A DNA stretch of 64,000 bases from Candidatus Moranbacteria bacterium RIFCSPHIGHO2_01_FULL_55_24 (GCA_001786575.1 MFRW01000002.1:1-64000); one strand, 5' to 3'. Shown: positions 37,599 to 46,786, counted from the first letter of the stretch. Notes: generated by a model from the sequence alone, not told the origin. Numbers and translations are program-made.

Positions 37599-38576
37599 AT
37601 GATCAAATTTAGCTTCATTGTTCCGGTCAAGGAGATCAATGCTTATATCCGCGAGGCGACTCCTATTATTCTCCAGATTCCGCGGGATGATTACGAAATC
37701 CTCATCTATCCGGATGAAGCGACGGATGAAACCTGGCCCAAGACCAGACAGATTCCGACCGGCCATTGCGGACCGGCAGAGAAGCGGAGCCGAGCTATCC
37801 AAGACGCACAGGGAGAAATATTGGTATTCATCGACGATGACGCTTATCCGGCACCGGATTTTCTGGACAAGCTGGAAGAAGATTTCCGGGATGCAGCCAT
37901 AACGGCGGTGGGCGGTCCGGCTATTACGCCGCCGCATGACAGTTTCTGGCAGAAGGTATCCGGAGCGGTTTTCTTGAGTTCGCTTTCGGGCGGCGCTCCG
38001 GAGCGCTATGTACCGGTAGGGGAGAAGCACTTCGTTGATGATTGGCCGAGCGTCAATCTTTCGATCAGGAAAGAGGCTTTTGCCCGTTTGGGAGGATTCG
38101 ACTGCGCGTATTGGCCGGGAGAGGATACCAAACTCTGCCTGGATCTCACTACGAAGCTGCAAGGGAAGATCCTTTATGATCCAGCGCTTCTCGTCTATCA
38201 TCATCGGCGCGAGGGACTGCTCCGCCATATGAAGCAGGTGAGCGGTTATGGATTGCATCGGGGGTTTTTCGCGAAAACCTACCCGGCGACCTCTTTCCGC
38301 TTCAAGTATTTCTTGCCGGCAGCTTTCCTCTTGTTTGCAGTTGTCGGGGCTTTGTTGGTGATGTTCCAGCCGGCATTCCTCCCATGGTATCTCTTGGGTT
38401 GGGCACTGTATGCCTTGGCGCTCGGGAAGGCAGCTTGGGATATCTACCGCTACGAGCGGAGCCTGGCTCTGACGCTTCATGCGCTCTATTATATCTTTTT
38501 CACCCATCTCGCGTATGGGTGGAGCTTTCTTAAGGGTTTTTTGTGGGTACGGAAGCTCAAAAGCAAGCTTCGCTGA
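37599..38576 (+). CDS. Membrane-bound GT2 glycosyltransferase
   Basis: A 325-aa GT-A glycosyltransferase: SFIVPVKEINAYIRE at the start, FIDDDAYPAPDFLD (metal-binding DDD/DxD), WPSVNLSIRKEAFARLGGFD and WPGEDTKLCLDL (the ED catalytic-base motif). Two or three C-terminal spans follow (about 245-265, 268-285, 300-320). It probably adds a sugar to a lipid-linked glycan. ATG 37599 lies in a weak ribosome-binding context; a longer upstream frame passes through the promoter and was rejected. It is likely monocistronic, since another promoter stands before the ferredoxin gene. Confidence 0.9.
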   Translation: MIKFSFIVPVKEINAYIREATPIILQIPRDDYEILIYPDEATDETWPKTRQIPTGHCGPAEKRSRAIQDAQGEILVFIDDDAYPAPDFLDKLEEDFRDAAITAVGGPAITPPHDSFWQKVSGAVFLSSLSGGAPERYVPVGEKHFVDDWPSVNLSIRKEAFARLGGFDCAYWPGEDTKLCLDLTTKLQGKILYDPALLVYHHRREGLLRHMKQVSGYGLHRGFFAKTYPATSFRFKYFLPAAFLLFAVVGALLVMFQPAFLPWYLLGWALYALALGKAAWDIYRYERSLALTLHALYYIFFTHLAYGWSFLKGFLWVRKLKSKLR

Positions 38577-38596
38577 ACGATCCGTAAGGACATAGC

Positions 38597-38626
38597 TTAG
38601 ACCAGTACGCTCTTTTATGGTATGAT
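38597..38626 (+). promoter_or_regulatory. Promoter of the ferredoxin/radical-SAM pair
   Basis: TTAGAC (38597-38602), 18 bp, TATGAT (38621-38626), with an extended TG (38618-38619). Predicted start near 38633. Confidence 0.65.
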
Positions 38627-38694
38627 ATCCGAGTAAATCAACTGACGAACTCGGCTTTCGGATGAGTTTCTGGAGGCCGAAAAGAACAAAAAAT

Positions 38695-38949
38695 ATGGAA
38701 GAATCGCAGAATGCACGCACCGTGAAACATGATGATATCGAGATCCGCATCCTTCGTGAAAAATGCATCGGCGCGGCGACCTGCGTGGTGTATAGCCCAT
38801 CCACTTTCGATTTGGATGAGAGCAATATCGCTGTAGTGAAAGAAGGCCAATGGGATGAGCTGGAAAAGATCGTAGCTGGTGCCCAATCATGCCCGGTATT
38901 GGCAATCGAGGTATACCAAGCTGGAAAAAAACTCTATCCAACTTCTTAA
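38695..38949 (+). CDS. Small single-cluster ferredoxin
   Basis: An 84-aa protein of the small 3Fe-4S/4Fe-4S ferredoxin group. It has CIGAATC (C24 to C30, where the middle position of a normal CxxCxxC is Ala) and a third Cys in QSCPVLAIEV. Three ligands fit a [3Fe-4S] cluster, as in ferredoxins that feed P450s and other enzymes. The ATG at 38695 fits the domain; an ATG 33 nt upstream adds a basic leader and is less likely. It stands 11 bp before the radical-SAM gene, so it is the probable electron donor. Confidence 0.88.
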   Translation: MEESQNARTVKHDDIEIRILREKCIGAATCVVYSPSTFDLDESNIAVVKEGQWDELEKIVAGAQSCPVLAIEVYQAGKKLYPTS

Positions 38950-38960
38950 AATCTCACTCT

Positions 38961-40667
38961 ATGTCTACTATCCTTGATATACAAAAAAGGAACGAAAGCC
39001 CTTCCCGGGAGAAGATCGATGTGACAGTCGTTGTCGGCTATCCTCCGATCAAGTCTGACAAAGGCGTGCCGCTTTTGAGCCAGAACCGCCAGTTCCAGTA
39101 CTTCAACGCGCCGACGTACATCTATCCGATGGTGCCGGCGTATGCCGCATCGAATCTCCAGGACCAGGGATATCAGGTCTACTGGATGGACGGTATTTCA
39201 GAACACAAGGAATACGACGAGTGGGTAGATGAACTGCGTGCGACGGGCGCCCAGTACCTCATGGTGGAGTCCAAATCTCCGATCATCAAGACACACTGGA
39301 AGCAGATCAATGACCTGAAGGAGAAACTTCCGAATCTGAAGCTGATCTGGGTGGGCGACCATCTTACATTCATGCCCCTGGAAACTTTGGAAAACAGCAA
39401 TGTAGACTATGTCCTCGTGGGCGGTGATTATGACTTCTTGGTAGCCAATCTCTTGAACCATATCCATCGCGGCGAAGAGCTGGAAGGCGGGGTGTACTGG
39501 CGCGAAGGGGACGTCTCTATCAAAGCTGCTCCCAAAGAAGTCATCACTTTAGGAAACGGGAAAAAAGTAGCTACTTCCGGTCCGGATTGGGTGCGCCATA
39601 ATCTCGATACTTTGCCTTTCGTTGATCGTGACCTGACCCGTTGGGAGCTCTATGCCTATGAGAATGGGAACTACAAGTATCTCCCGGGCACCTATATGTA
39701 CAGCGGCCGCGACTGCTGGTGGAACCGCTGCACCTTCTGCGTGTGGGACCACACGATCAATCCGATCGGTACGTACCGCAGTTTCTCTCCGGAACGTCTC
39801 TTCGCCGAAGTGAAGCACGTGGTGGATAAGTATGGCATCAAGGAAATCTTTGACGATGCCGGAACGCTCTTCATCGGCCCCAAGCTGAAGAAATTCTGCG
39901 AATTATTGATCGAGAGCGGCTATAACAAGAAAGTGAAGTATGGCTGCAACATGCGCTTCAATGCCCTGAACCAGGAATACTACAACCTGATGGGCAAGGC
40001 CGGCTTCCGCTTCATCCTCTACGGCATGGAGTCCGGCAACCAGAAGACGCTCGATAAGCTGGACAAGGGGACCAAGGAAGAGGATACGATCAATGGCGCC
40101 CGTATGGCATCGCAAGCCGGGCTCGAACCGCATGCGACAATCATGCTCGGGTATCCATGGGAAGATTATGAGGATTCCAAGCGCACGATAGCGGTCGCGA
40201 AATACTGCTTCAAGAAGGGCTACTTTGCTACGATGCAAGCGACGATTGTCGTGCCATACCCAGGGACGCCGCTCTGGAAAGAGTGCAAGGAGAAGGGATT
40301 GCTCCTGACCGAGGATTACGATGATTACGACATGCGCGGATCAGTCATGAAGATTCCTCTCACCCAGGAACAGCTTATGAGCCTGACCCAGGATCTCTAT
40401 TCCGCCTTCTTCTCACCCCAGTTTATCTTCCGGAAGATCTTGAGCATCCGCAGCTTCGATGATATCAAATTCTTCACGTCTGCCGCCTATCGTCTGTTCG
40501 GACACCTACTGGACTTTGATCCGAACCAGACCAAAGTAAGTTTTACCTCGAAGGCTTTCTGGAAGACAGTCTTCAGCAAGATGTTCGGACACTTCTTCCG
40601 CCCGAAGACTTCGGTGGACGCCGAGAAGGATGCTGTACGTCTTCAGGATAGTGCTGTGAACCGCTAA
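38961..40667 (+). CDS. B12-binding-type radical SAM protein
   Basis: A 568-aa radical SAM enzyme with an N-terminal cobalamin-binding-like Rossmann domain (about residues 20-170; the usual DxHxxG motif is not obvious), then a radical SAM core with C252, C257 and C260 in DCWWNRCTFC. The spacing is CX4CX2C rather than the usual CX3CX2C; this variant occurs in some B12-type families. Further core motifs: EIFDDAGTLF, RFILYGMESGNQ, TIMLGYPWEDYEDS and VVPYPGTPLW. It probably methylates or otherwise modifies a glycan or lipid precursor, judging by neighbours; the substrate cannot be read. The ferredoxin gene precedes it by 11 bp. Confidence 0.93.
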   Translation: MSTILDIQKRNESPSREKIDVTVVVGYPPIKSDKGVPLLSQNRQFQYFNAPTYIYPMVPAYAASNLQDQGYQVYWMDGISEHKEYDEWVDELRATGAQYLMVESKSPIIKTHWKQINDLKEKLPNLKLIWVGDHLTFMPLETLENSNVDYVLVGGDYDFLVANLLNHIHRGEELEGGVYWREGDVSIKAAPKEVITLGNGKKVATSGPDWVRHNLDTLPFVDRDLTRWELYAYENGNYKYLPGTYMYSGRDCWWNRCTFCVWDHTINPIGTYRSFSPERLFAEVKHVVDKYGIKEIFDDAGTLFIGPKLKKFCELLIESGYNKKVKYGCNMRFNALNQEYYNLMGKAGFRFILYGMESGNQKTLDKLDKGTKEEDTINGARMASQAGLEPHATIMLGYPWEDYEDSKRTIAVAKYCFKKGYFATMQATIVVPYPGTPLWKECKEKGLLLTEDYDDYDMRGSVMKIPLTQEQLMSLTQDLYSAFFSPQFIFRKILSIRSFDDIKFFTSAAYRLFGHLLDFDPNQTKVSFTSKAFWKTVFSKMFGHFFRPKTSVDAEKDAVRLQDSAVNR

Positions 40668-40703
40668 GCTTAGCGAAATCTATAGGGTTCTGGAGGATAA
40701 ATG

Positions 40704-40738
40704 AGAATCCCTCAAGCTTTCCGCTTCTGGGATTCTTT
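40704..40738 (+). terminator. Possible terminator after the radical-SAM gene
   Basis: AGAATCCC (40704-40711) and GGGATTCT (40729-40736) flank an inner AAGC/GCTT stem; only TTT follows. The gap 40668-40782 otherwise holds no clear promoter or gene. Confidence 0.5.
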
Positions 40739-40782
40739 GTCTGATAGGTCCCAGTATTTATGCAAAATAGCCGACTGAATAT

Positions 40783-41307
40783 ATGAGTTTGCTTTTTCAT
40801 TTATCCCTTCATGTTTTCCTCGCTTTGCTTGCCGGATTCTTCGTCTGGCTCCTCTGGCGCCGCCCGGTTGTTTCTTTTGCCGCGGCTTTCCTCGGGGGAG
40901 TACTGATCGACCTTGATCACCTCATCGATTACTTTTTGGCTTTCGGGTTGCATTTCAGGCTGGATTATTTCCTCCAGGGATACCAGTTTCTGAAGAGCGA
41001 CAAGCTGTATGTCTTATTCCATGGCTGGGAATATGTGGTGCTCCTGGCGGTGCTTGCCTTCGCTATGAAGAGTAAATTATGGCTTAAATCAGCCATTTTA
41101 TCATTATCCCTCGGAATGTTTTTTCATTTGCTAATAGATGTTAATATAAATGATGGGATGACCCTCAAAGGGTATTCTGTTTTTTATAGGACAGCGCAGG
41201 GTTTCGAGATTCAGGAAATCATGACCCCAGAACATTATAAGGACCACCAGCTCCGGAAGCAGGGGGCAACTTTCTTGGACGAGCCTGCTCTCTCGGATAA
41301 ATTATAG
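40783..41307 (+). CDS. Membrane-bound metal-binding protein (DUF457-like)
   Basis: A 174-aa protein with four hydrophobic spans (about residues 5-25, 28-50, 83-102, 105-120). A DLDHLID motif in the second span region and FHLLIDV near residue 118, with HGWEY between, resemble the metal-binding His/Asp pattern of membrane-bound hydrolases of the YdjM/DUF457 group. The substrate is unknown. It is 6 bp upstream of gmd and so probably belongs to the glycan operon that follows. Confidence 0.7.
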   Translation: MSLLFHLSLHVFLALLAGFFVWLLWRRPVVSFAAAFLGGVLIDLDHLIDYFLAFGLHFRLDYFLQGYQFLKSDKLYVLFHGWEYVVLLAVLAFAMKSKLWLKSAILSLSLGMFFHLLIDVNINDGMTLKGYSVFYRTAQGFEIQEIMTPEHYKDHQLRKQGATFLDEPALSDKL

Positions 41308-41313
41308 AAAATT

Positions 41314-42339
41314 ATGAAGAAAGCTCTCATTACAGGAATTACGGGACAGGACGGTTCTTATCTTGCCGAACTTCTACTCGAGAAAGGATATGAGGTGCAT
41401 GGATTGCGCCGCGCAACATCCGTATTCAATACTGAACGGATCGAGCATCTTATAGAGAATCCGGACCTCAATTTCCATCTTCATTATGGAGATATGACTG
41501 ATTCAAGTAACTTGAACCGGCTCTTAGAGCAGATCAAGCCGGATGAGATATACAATCTGGGAGCTCAATCGCATGTCCATCTCTCTTTTCAGGTGCCGGA
41601 ATATACTGCAGAAGTCGACGGTATCGGGACACTCCGTCTGCTTGATGCGATCAAAGAAACTGGTATAAAGACAAAATTCTACCAAGCCTCAACCTCTGAA
41701 CTTTTTGGGAAAGTCCAGGAGACGCCGCAAAAAGAGACAACTCCTTTCTATCCGCGTTCGCCATATGGCGCTGCCAAGCTGTATGCATACTGGATTGTCG
41801 TGAATTATCGAGAGGCCTATAATCTGTTCGCTTGTAATGGGATTCTTTTCAATCATGAGTCACCGCGGCGCGGAAAGACTTTTGTGACAAGGAAGATCAC
41901 TTGGGGGATTGCCAATATCAAGAAGGGAAAACAGGAGAAGATCGCTATCGGCAATCTCGACGCCAAGCGTGACTGGGGACATGCCAAGGATTATGTCGAG
42001 GCTATGTGGCTCATGCTCCAGCAGGAAAAGCCGGAAGATTTCGTAATCTCTACGGGTGAGATGCACACGGTCCGGGAATTCTGTGAGCACGCTTTCCGAG
42101 AAGCGGGCTATGAGCTCATTTGGGAAGGGGAAGGGATTGATGAGAAGGGCATCGATAAGGCTACCGGCAAAGTATTGATTGAAGTTGATCCGAAATACTT
42201 CCGCCCAGCGGAAGTGGACCTTTTGATAGGGGACAACTCGAAGGCCAAGAAATTGCTTGGCTGGGAGCCGAAAGTGAAATTCGAAGAGCTGGTAAAGATC
42301 ATGACGAGTGCCGACCTGGAGGGGAAGACTGATTATTAG
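41314..42339 (+). CDS. gmd: GDP-mannose 4,6-dehydratase
   Basis: Converts GDP-D-mannose to GDP-4-keto-6-deoxymannose, the precursor of GDP-fucose, GDP-rhamnose and GDP-perosamine. The 341-aa product has GITGQDGSYLAELLLEKGY (NADP-binding, residues 8-26), T127-S128-E129, the catalytic Y151-x-x-x-K155 in SPYGAAK, and the FNHESPRRG motif diagnostic for Gmd. Length is normal. It is followed by a sugar C-methyltransferase and a second Gmd-like dehydrogenase, suggesting a branched or methylated 6-deoxy sugar. Confidence 0.96.
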   Translation: MKKALITGITGQDGSYLAELLLEKGYEVHGLRRATSVFNTERIEHLIENPDLNFHLHYGDMTDSSNLNRLLEQIKPDEIYNLGAQSHVHLSFQVPEYTAEVDGIGTLRLLDAIKETGIKTKFYQASTSELFGKVQETPQKETTPFYPRSPYGAAKLYAYWIVVNYREAYNLFACNGILFNHESPRRGKTFVTRKITWGIANIKKGKQEKIAIGNLDAKRDWGHAKDYVEAMWLMLQQEKPEDFVISTGEMHTVREFCEHAFREAGYELIWEGEGIDEKGIDKATGKVLIEVDPKYFRPAEVDLLIGDNSKAKKLLGWEPKVKFEELVKIMTSADLEGKTDY

Positions 42340-42366
42340 GTCCCTAACTTATTTTTTTAAAAAAGT

Positions 42367-43617
42367 ATGCTGTACGAAGAAATAAAACACTGCCGGATAT
42401 GCGGTAACAAAAACTTGGTTTCGGTAGTTGATCTGGGAAGCCAGGCTTTGACCGGCGTTTTCCCGGCAGCAGGAGAAACGGTTGAGGAAGGTCCGCTTGA
42501 GATGGTGAAATGCTTCAGCGAAAGCGGAGAGGATGTCTGCGGCCTCGTACAGCTCAAGCATGATTATGAGATGGAAAAACTGTATGGAGACAACTATGGC
42601 TATCGTTCAGCACTCAATAGGTCCATGGTGGAGCACCTTCAGGGGATAGTTGCGAAAATTGAGAGGAGAGTCTCTCTTACTTCCGGAGACTTGGTAGTGG
42701 ATATCGCGAGCAACGACGGAACGCTCCTCGCTGCGTACAAGAATCACGAACTTGATTTCTTAGGCGTAGATCCGACCTCGGAAAAGTTCAAGGAATATTA
42801 CCCGGATTACATCAAGCATATCCCGAAATTCTTCTCGGCCGAAGCCGTAAGAAGCCAGGCGGGAGAGAAGAAAGCAAAAGTCGTGACCTCTATTGCGATG
42901 TTCTACGATCTTCCAGAACCGCTCCGCATCATGCAGGAAATTGAAAGCATCCTGGCTGACGACGGGATCTGGGTAGTAGAACAGAGCTATATGCCGGCTA
43001 TGATCGATAATGTCTCTTACGATACGATTTGCCACGAGCATCTGGAGTACTACGCGCTGAAACAGTTCGTATGGATGGCTGAACGCTCCAACCTGAAGGT
43101 CATCGATGTGGAGTTCAATGATACCAATGGTGCGAGCTTCGCTATCACTTTCGCGAAGAAGGATGCACCTTATGAAGAGGCTGCAGAGAAAGTCAGAGAA
43201 ATTCTCGGGAAAGAGGTCGAGCGCGGATTTGATGCTCTCGCAATATACGAGGAATTCCGGAAGAATACCGAGAAGCATAAAGAAGATCTGGTTGAATTCT
43301 TCAAGAATGCCGCTCGAGAAGGAAAGAAAATCTTCGGATACGGGGCATCGACCAAGGGGAACGTGATACTCCAGTATTGCGGGCTTACTCCGGAAGATAT
43401 GCCGTATATCGCGGAAGTGAATGAATATAAATTCGGCAGATTCGTTCCAGGCACGATGATTCCGATTATCTCGGAAAAGGAGGCTCGAGAAATGCATCCT
43501 GATTACTTCATGGTGCTCCCGTGGCACTTCAAGAAGGGGATTGTGGAAAGGGAGCAGGAATACCTGAATTCCGGAGGCCACCTCTTGTTCCCTTTGCCGA
43601 AAATCGAGGTTGTATGA
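42367..43617 (+). CDS. Sugar C-methyltransferase (TylCIII/NovU type)
   Basis: A 416-aa SAM-dependent enzyme of the family that methylates a carbon of nucleotide-linked keto sugars. Order: N-terminal zinc-binding domain (CRICGNKNLVSVVDLG, with more Cys near residues 58-65), SAM-binding domain (VDIASNDGTLLAAY), a HEHLEYYALKQ motif, and the C-terminal domain with GYGASTKGNVILQYCG. The likely substrate is a 4-keto sugar such as that from gmd next door. Its stop overlaps the start of the next gene (ATGA), so the two are translationally coupled. Confidence 0.93.
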   Translation: MLYEEIKHCRICGNKNLVSVVDLGSQALTGVFPAAGETVEEGPLEMVKCFSESGEDVCGLVQLKHDYEMEKLYGDNYGYRSALNRSMVEHLQGIVAKIERRVSLTSGDLVVDIASNDGTLLAAYKNHELDFLGVDPTSEKFKEYYPDYIKHIPKFFSAEAVRSQAGEKKAKVVTSIAMFYDLPEPLRIMQEIESILADDGIWVVEQSYMPAMIDNVSYDTICHEHLEYYALKQFVWMAERSNLKVIDVEFNDTNGASFAITFAKKDAPYEEAAEKVREILGKEVERGFDALAIYEEFRKNTEKHKEDLVEFFKNAAREGKKIFGYGASTKGNVILQYCGLTPEDMPYIAEVNEYKFGRFVPGTMIPIISEKEAREMHPDYFMVLPWHFKKGIVEREQEYLNSGGHLLFPLPKIEVV

Positions 43618-44555
43618 CAAAGACCGCTGTCATCGTGGGAGCGGGAGGGCAAGACGGGAGGATTGCAACCGAGTATCTTTTGGGGAAAGGATATCGGATT
43701 CTTGGAATTGACCAGGGGATGGTAGAGGCGAAAGGTTTGGGATGGGAAAGACCTGTCGATATCAAAGACCATGAAGCGGTAACAGAACTTCTGGAAAAGT
43801 TGCGGCCTGATGAAGTGTATTATTTAGCCGCTTTCCATCATTCTTCCGAAGACGAGTCGATCAGCGACATCGAGCTTTTCCAATCCAGTTATCAAGTGCA
43901 TGTGCTATCGCTTCTTTCTTTCTTGGAAGCGATCAAGTCTGTTTCGCCAGAAACCAAACTCTTCTACGCTGCCTCGTCGCTTATCTTCGGAGATGCGGAC
44001 ACGGAAGTTCAGGACGAAACGATACCGTTCAGCCCCGACAGCATCTATGGGATCACCAAGCTGGATGGGCTCACGCTCTGCCGATACTACCGGAAAAAGT
44101 ACGATGTGTTCGCTTCTGTGGGAATACTCTATAACCATGAATCGGAATACCGGAGCGAAAAATTCATATCGATGAAGATCGTCCAGGCAGCTATAGATAT
44201 CAAGGAAGGGAAGAGAAGCGAACTCGTCGTGGGAGATTTGGAGGCAGAAGTCGATTGGGGGTATGCACGCGACTATATAGATGCTATGCATCGGATTTTG
44301 AGTGCTGACAACGCCGATGATTTCGTCATCGCTTCCGGGCAGAAGCATTCAGTTAAGGATCTTGCTGCGGAAGCATTCAGCTCTTTGGGGTTGGATTGGC
44401 AGGAATATGTGAAAGAAGATAAGCAGATTTTGACTCGGAAGAGGAAGGCTCTCGTAGGGGATTTTGGAAAGCTCAAGAGGGTTACAGGATGGGAGCCCGC
44501 GACAGGATTCGCCGAGATGGTCCGATTGATGATCGATTATAAGAGCCGAAAGTGA
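43614..44555 (+). CDS. Gmd-like NAD(P)-dependent sugar dehydratase/reductase
   Basis: A 313-aa extended short-chain dehydrogenase related to Gmd: GAGGQDGRIATEYLLGKGY (residues 9-27), YLAAFHHSS, AASSLIFG, the catalytic Y-x-x-x-K in SIYGITKLDG, and YNHESEYRSEKF resembling the Gmd FNHESP loop. The TSE of true Gmd is SSL here, so it may be a 4-reductase or another modifier of the GDP sugar rather than a second dehydratase. The start overlaps the C-methyltransferase stop by 4 bp. A longer upstream reading was rejected because it covers that gene. Confidence 0.85.
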   Translation: MTKTAVIVGAGGQDGRIATEYLLGKGYRILGIDQGMVEAKGLGWERPVDIKDHEAVTELLEKLRPDEVYYLAAFHHSSEDESISDIELFQSSYQVHVLSLLSFLEAIKSVSPETKLFYAASSLIFGDADTEVQDETIPFSPDSIYGITKLDGLTLCRYYRKKYDVFASVGILYNHESEYRSEKFISMKIVQAAIDIKEGKRSELVVGDLEAEVDWGYARDYIDAMHRILSADNADDFVIASGQKHSVKDLAAEAFSSLGLDWQEYVKEDKQILTRKRKALVGDFGKLKRVTGWEPATGFAEMVRLMIDYKSRK

Positions 44556-44560
44556 AGCAT

Positions 44561-45709
44561 ATGAAAATCGTCTTTATTTCCGGGATGCTGCCGTCAGGGC
44601 ACTATTCCCAATACATTACGAACGGTCTTTACCAGCATGCGAATGTTGATCTTTTGGTGTATGCAGATAAGAATCCGAAGAATCTGGAGATAAAAGGCTC
44701 TGGAACTGTCAAAACGGTCTGGTCGAAGTCGCTTCGCTATATCCCGGAAATATTAAGGGAGCTCCGCAAGGACAAGCCAGACGTGGTCCATCTGCAGCAT
44801 GAACTCAATATGTATGGCGGCATGCTGACAGCGGCTCTGTTTCCGTTTCTTGTCGCATGTATCCGGCTATCGGGCTATCGAGTGGTGACTACGATCCATG
44901 CGGCGGTCTACAAGCAGCAAGTCGACAATGCTTTTATGAAGCTTTTCCATCAGGACTCTCCTCTTATCCGTCCGTTCATGCTGAAGCTTTTTTTCCATTA
45001 CGTTTATAAGTCCCTTTCTCTTTTTTCCCATGAGATTATCGTGCATACGCACCTGACAAAACAGATACTCACGAGCGATTACGGAGTGGATGCGGAGAAA
45101 ATATCTGTTATCCCCATCGCGATTCCACAGAAGGAGATTGATAATTCCCGGAAGGAGAAATATTTCTTCTATTTCGGTTATATGGTGAGAAGGAAGGGAT
45201 TGGGCTATGCTTTGGATGGCTTCCGGCGCTTCATCGAAAAGAATCCAGGAAGCGAATACAAGCTGATGCTTGCCGGGGGGGTCATCAGGGGGCAGGAAAA
45301 GGCTTTCGAAGAGATAAAAGACATGATCAAGGAGAATAATCTCCAGGACAAGGTCATTATCAAGGGATTTATCGAGGAGAGCGAGCAGGATGATCTCTAT
45401 CGGAAAGCCTATGCCGTAGTGATTCCGGCAGAAGTCTCGATGGGTTCCAGCGGCCCCTTGTTCCATTCAGTGAGCTATGGGAAGGCGGTCATCTGTTCTA
45501 AGATAGGGCATTTCCTGGAAGACATAGATGATGGGAATACTGGTATACTGACCGATAATGATAAGTGGCATGAAGCATTCTGGGATGCGGCCGATCACCC
45601 GGAAAAAATAGCGGCAATCGAAAAGAATGTAGAGACAAAAGCGCGCTCGCGCAATCCATATTCGACTACTGGGAAATATATGGCGTTGTATAAAAAATCT
45701 GCGTTTTAA
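44561..45709 (+). CDS. GT4-family glycosyltransferase
   Basis: A 382-aa retaining glycosyltransferase: KIVFISGMLPSGHYSQYI at the start, DVVHLQHELNMYGG, a GYMVRRKGLGYALDG stretch opening the second Rossmann domain, and E-rich donor motif MGSSGPLFHSVSYGKAVICSKIGHF, where the usual EGFGxxxxE is weak (SMGSSGPLFHSVSYGK). The GTG at 44552 overlaps the upstream stop, but ATG 44561 fits the family start better. It continues the operon. Confidence 0.87.
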   Translation: MKIVFISGMLPSGHYSQYITNGLYQHANVDLLVYADKNPKNLEIKGSGTVKTVWSKSLRYIPEILRELRKDKPDVVHLQHELNMYGGMLTAALFPFLVACIRLSGYRVVTTIHAAVYKQQVDNAFMKLFHQDSPLIRPFMLKLFFHYVYKSLSLFSHEIIVHTHLTKQILTSDYGVDAEKISVIPIAIPQKEIDNSRKEKYFFYFGYMVRRKGLGYALDGFRRFIEKNPGSEYKLMLAGGVIRGQEKAFEEIKDMIKENNLQDKVIIKGFIEESEQDDLYRKAYAVVIPAEVSMGSSGPLFHSVSYGKAVICSKIGHFLEDIDDGNTGILTDNDKWHEAFWDAADHPEKIAAIEKNVETKARSRNPYSTTGKYMALYKKSAF

Positions 45710-45718
45710 TCTCATACT

Positions 45719-46786
45719 ATGGAAAAATACAAAGTATCTGCTGTCATCGTGAACTATGACGGGAAAGAATATGCTGATAAGTGCGTCAATTCTATTTTTG
45801 AGGGTGGCTTTGATGATTTGGAAGTGATAGTGGTAGACAACGGATCGGTCGATGGGAGTGTTGAGTATTTGAAAGAAAAGTATCGCGCCTATTCAGAACG
45901 ATTGAAAGTGGTGGCTTTGGATAAGAATTATGGCCCATCGTATGCCCGTAATGAGGGGGTAAGGGTAGCAGAAGGCAAATATATCGGTTTTTTGGACAAT
46001 GATACAGAAGTTGAAAAGAACTGGGCGGAAGCGGCTGTGGCAGAATTTGAAAAGGATGCGAAAGTCGGTATTATTCAGTGCAAGCTTATCTTGTCGAAAG
46101 AGCGGGAAAAACTGGATTATGTAGGAGAGTACATCGGACAAAACGGATTTCTTGTACAGCGAGCCCAAACAGCCGAGGTAGATTACGGTCAATACGATCA
46201 AAAGGTAGAAATTTTAGCTGCCAAGTCAGCAGGGATGTTTATTCGAAAAGATGCTTTTGAGAAAATTAGTGGATTTGATCCGGATTATTTCATCTATGTC
46301 GAAGAGACGGATCTTGGATGGCGATGCTGGCTGGCTGGCTACAAAGCGATCTTCATACCGGAATCGGTTGTGTATCATGAGTTTGGTACCAGCACGATTA
46401 TTCTTGGCAAGAACAAGAATAACTACAATGCTAAATTCCATGGATGCAAGAATTATATCCTGACGCTGTCCAAGAATTTAGAACTGAAAAATATACTCAC
46501 TATTTTGCCGGTACATGTCTTTCTTTGGGCAGGACTGGGCTGGTTTGCGCTCTTTACGAAGTGGGATTACCGTGCATTTTGGTGGATTCATAAGGCAATA
46601 GGCTGGAACATTCTCAATATCGGCAGAAACCTCCGAAAGAGGAAACATATCCAGTCTACGAGAGTTATCAGTGATGATGATTTGTTCAAAATCGTGATGC
46701 GGAAAAAACCTTTTTTCTACTACATTCAGAAAGTTACTGGGGTGCACAAAGTGGGGAATGCCGAAGGGTTTGTTAAGTCCAAATAG
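45719..46786 (+). CDS. GT2 glycosyltransferase (rhamnosyltransferase-like)
   Basis: A 355-aa GT-A enzyme: VSAVIVNYDGKEYADKCVNSI, VIVVDNGSVDGSVE, FLDNDTEVEKNW (metal-binding DND), SAGMFIRKDAFEKISGFDPDYFIYVEETDLGWRCWLAGYK (the ETDLGWR motif typical of WbbL/RfbF-like rhamnosyltransferases). A possible span lies near residue 262-280. dTDP-rhamnose from the rml genes is a plausible donor, but the donor is not proven by motif. Confidence 0.92.
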   Translation: MEKYKVSAVIVNYDGKEYADKCVNSIFEGGFDDLEVIVVDNGSVDGSVEYLKEKYRAYSERLKVVALDKNYGPSYARNEGVRVAEGKYIGFLDNDTEVEKNWAEAAVAEFEKDAKVGIIQCKLILSKEREKLDYVGEYIGQNGFLVQRAQTAEVDYGQYDQKVEILAAKSAGMFIRKDAFEKISGFDPDYFIYVEETDLGWRCWLAGYKAIFIPESVVYHEFGTSTIILGKNKNNYNAKFHGCKNYILTLSKNLELKNILTILPVHVFLWAGLGWFALFTKWDYRAFWWIHKAIGWNILNIGRNLRKRKHIQSTRVISDDDLFKIVMRKKPFFYYIQKVTGVHKVGNAEGFVKSK

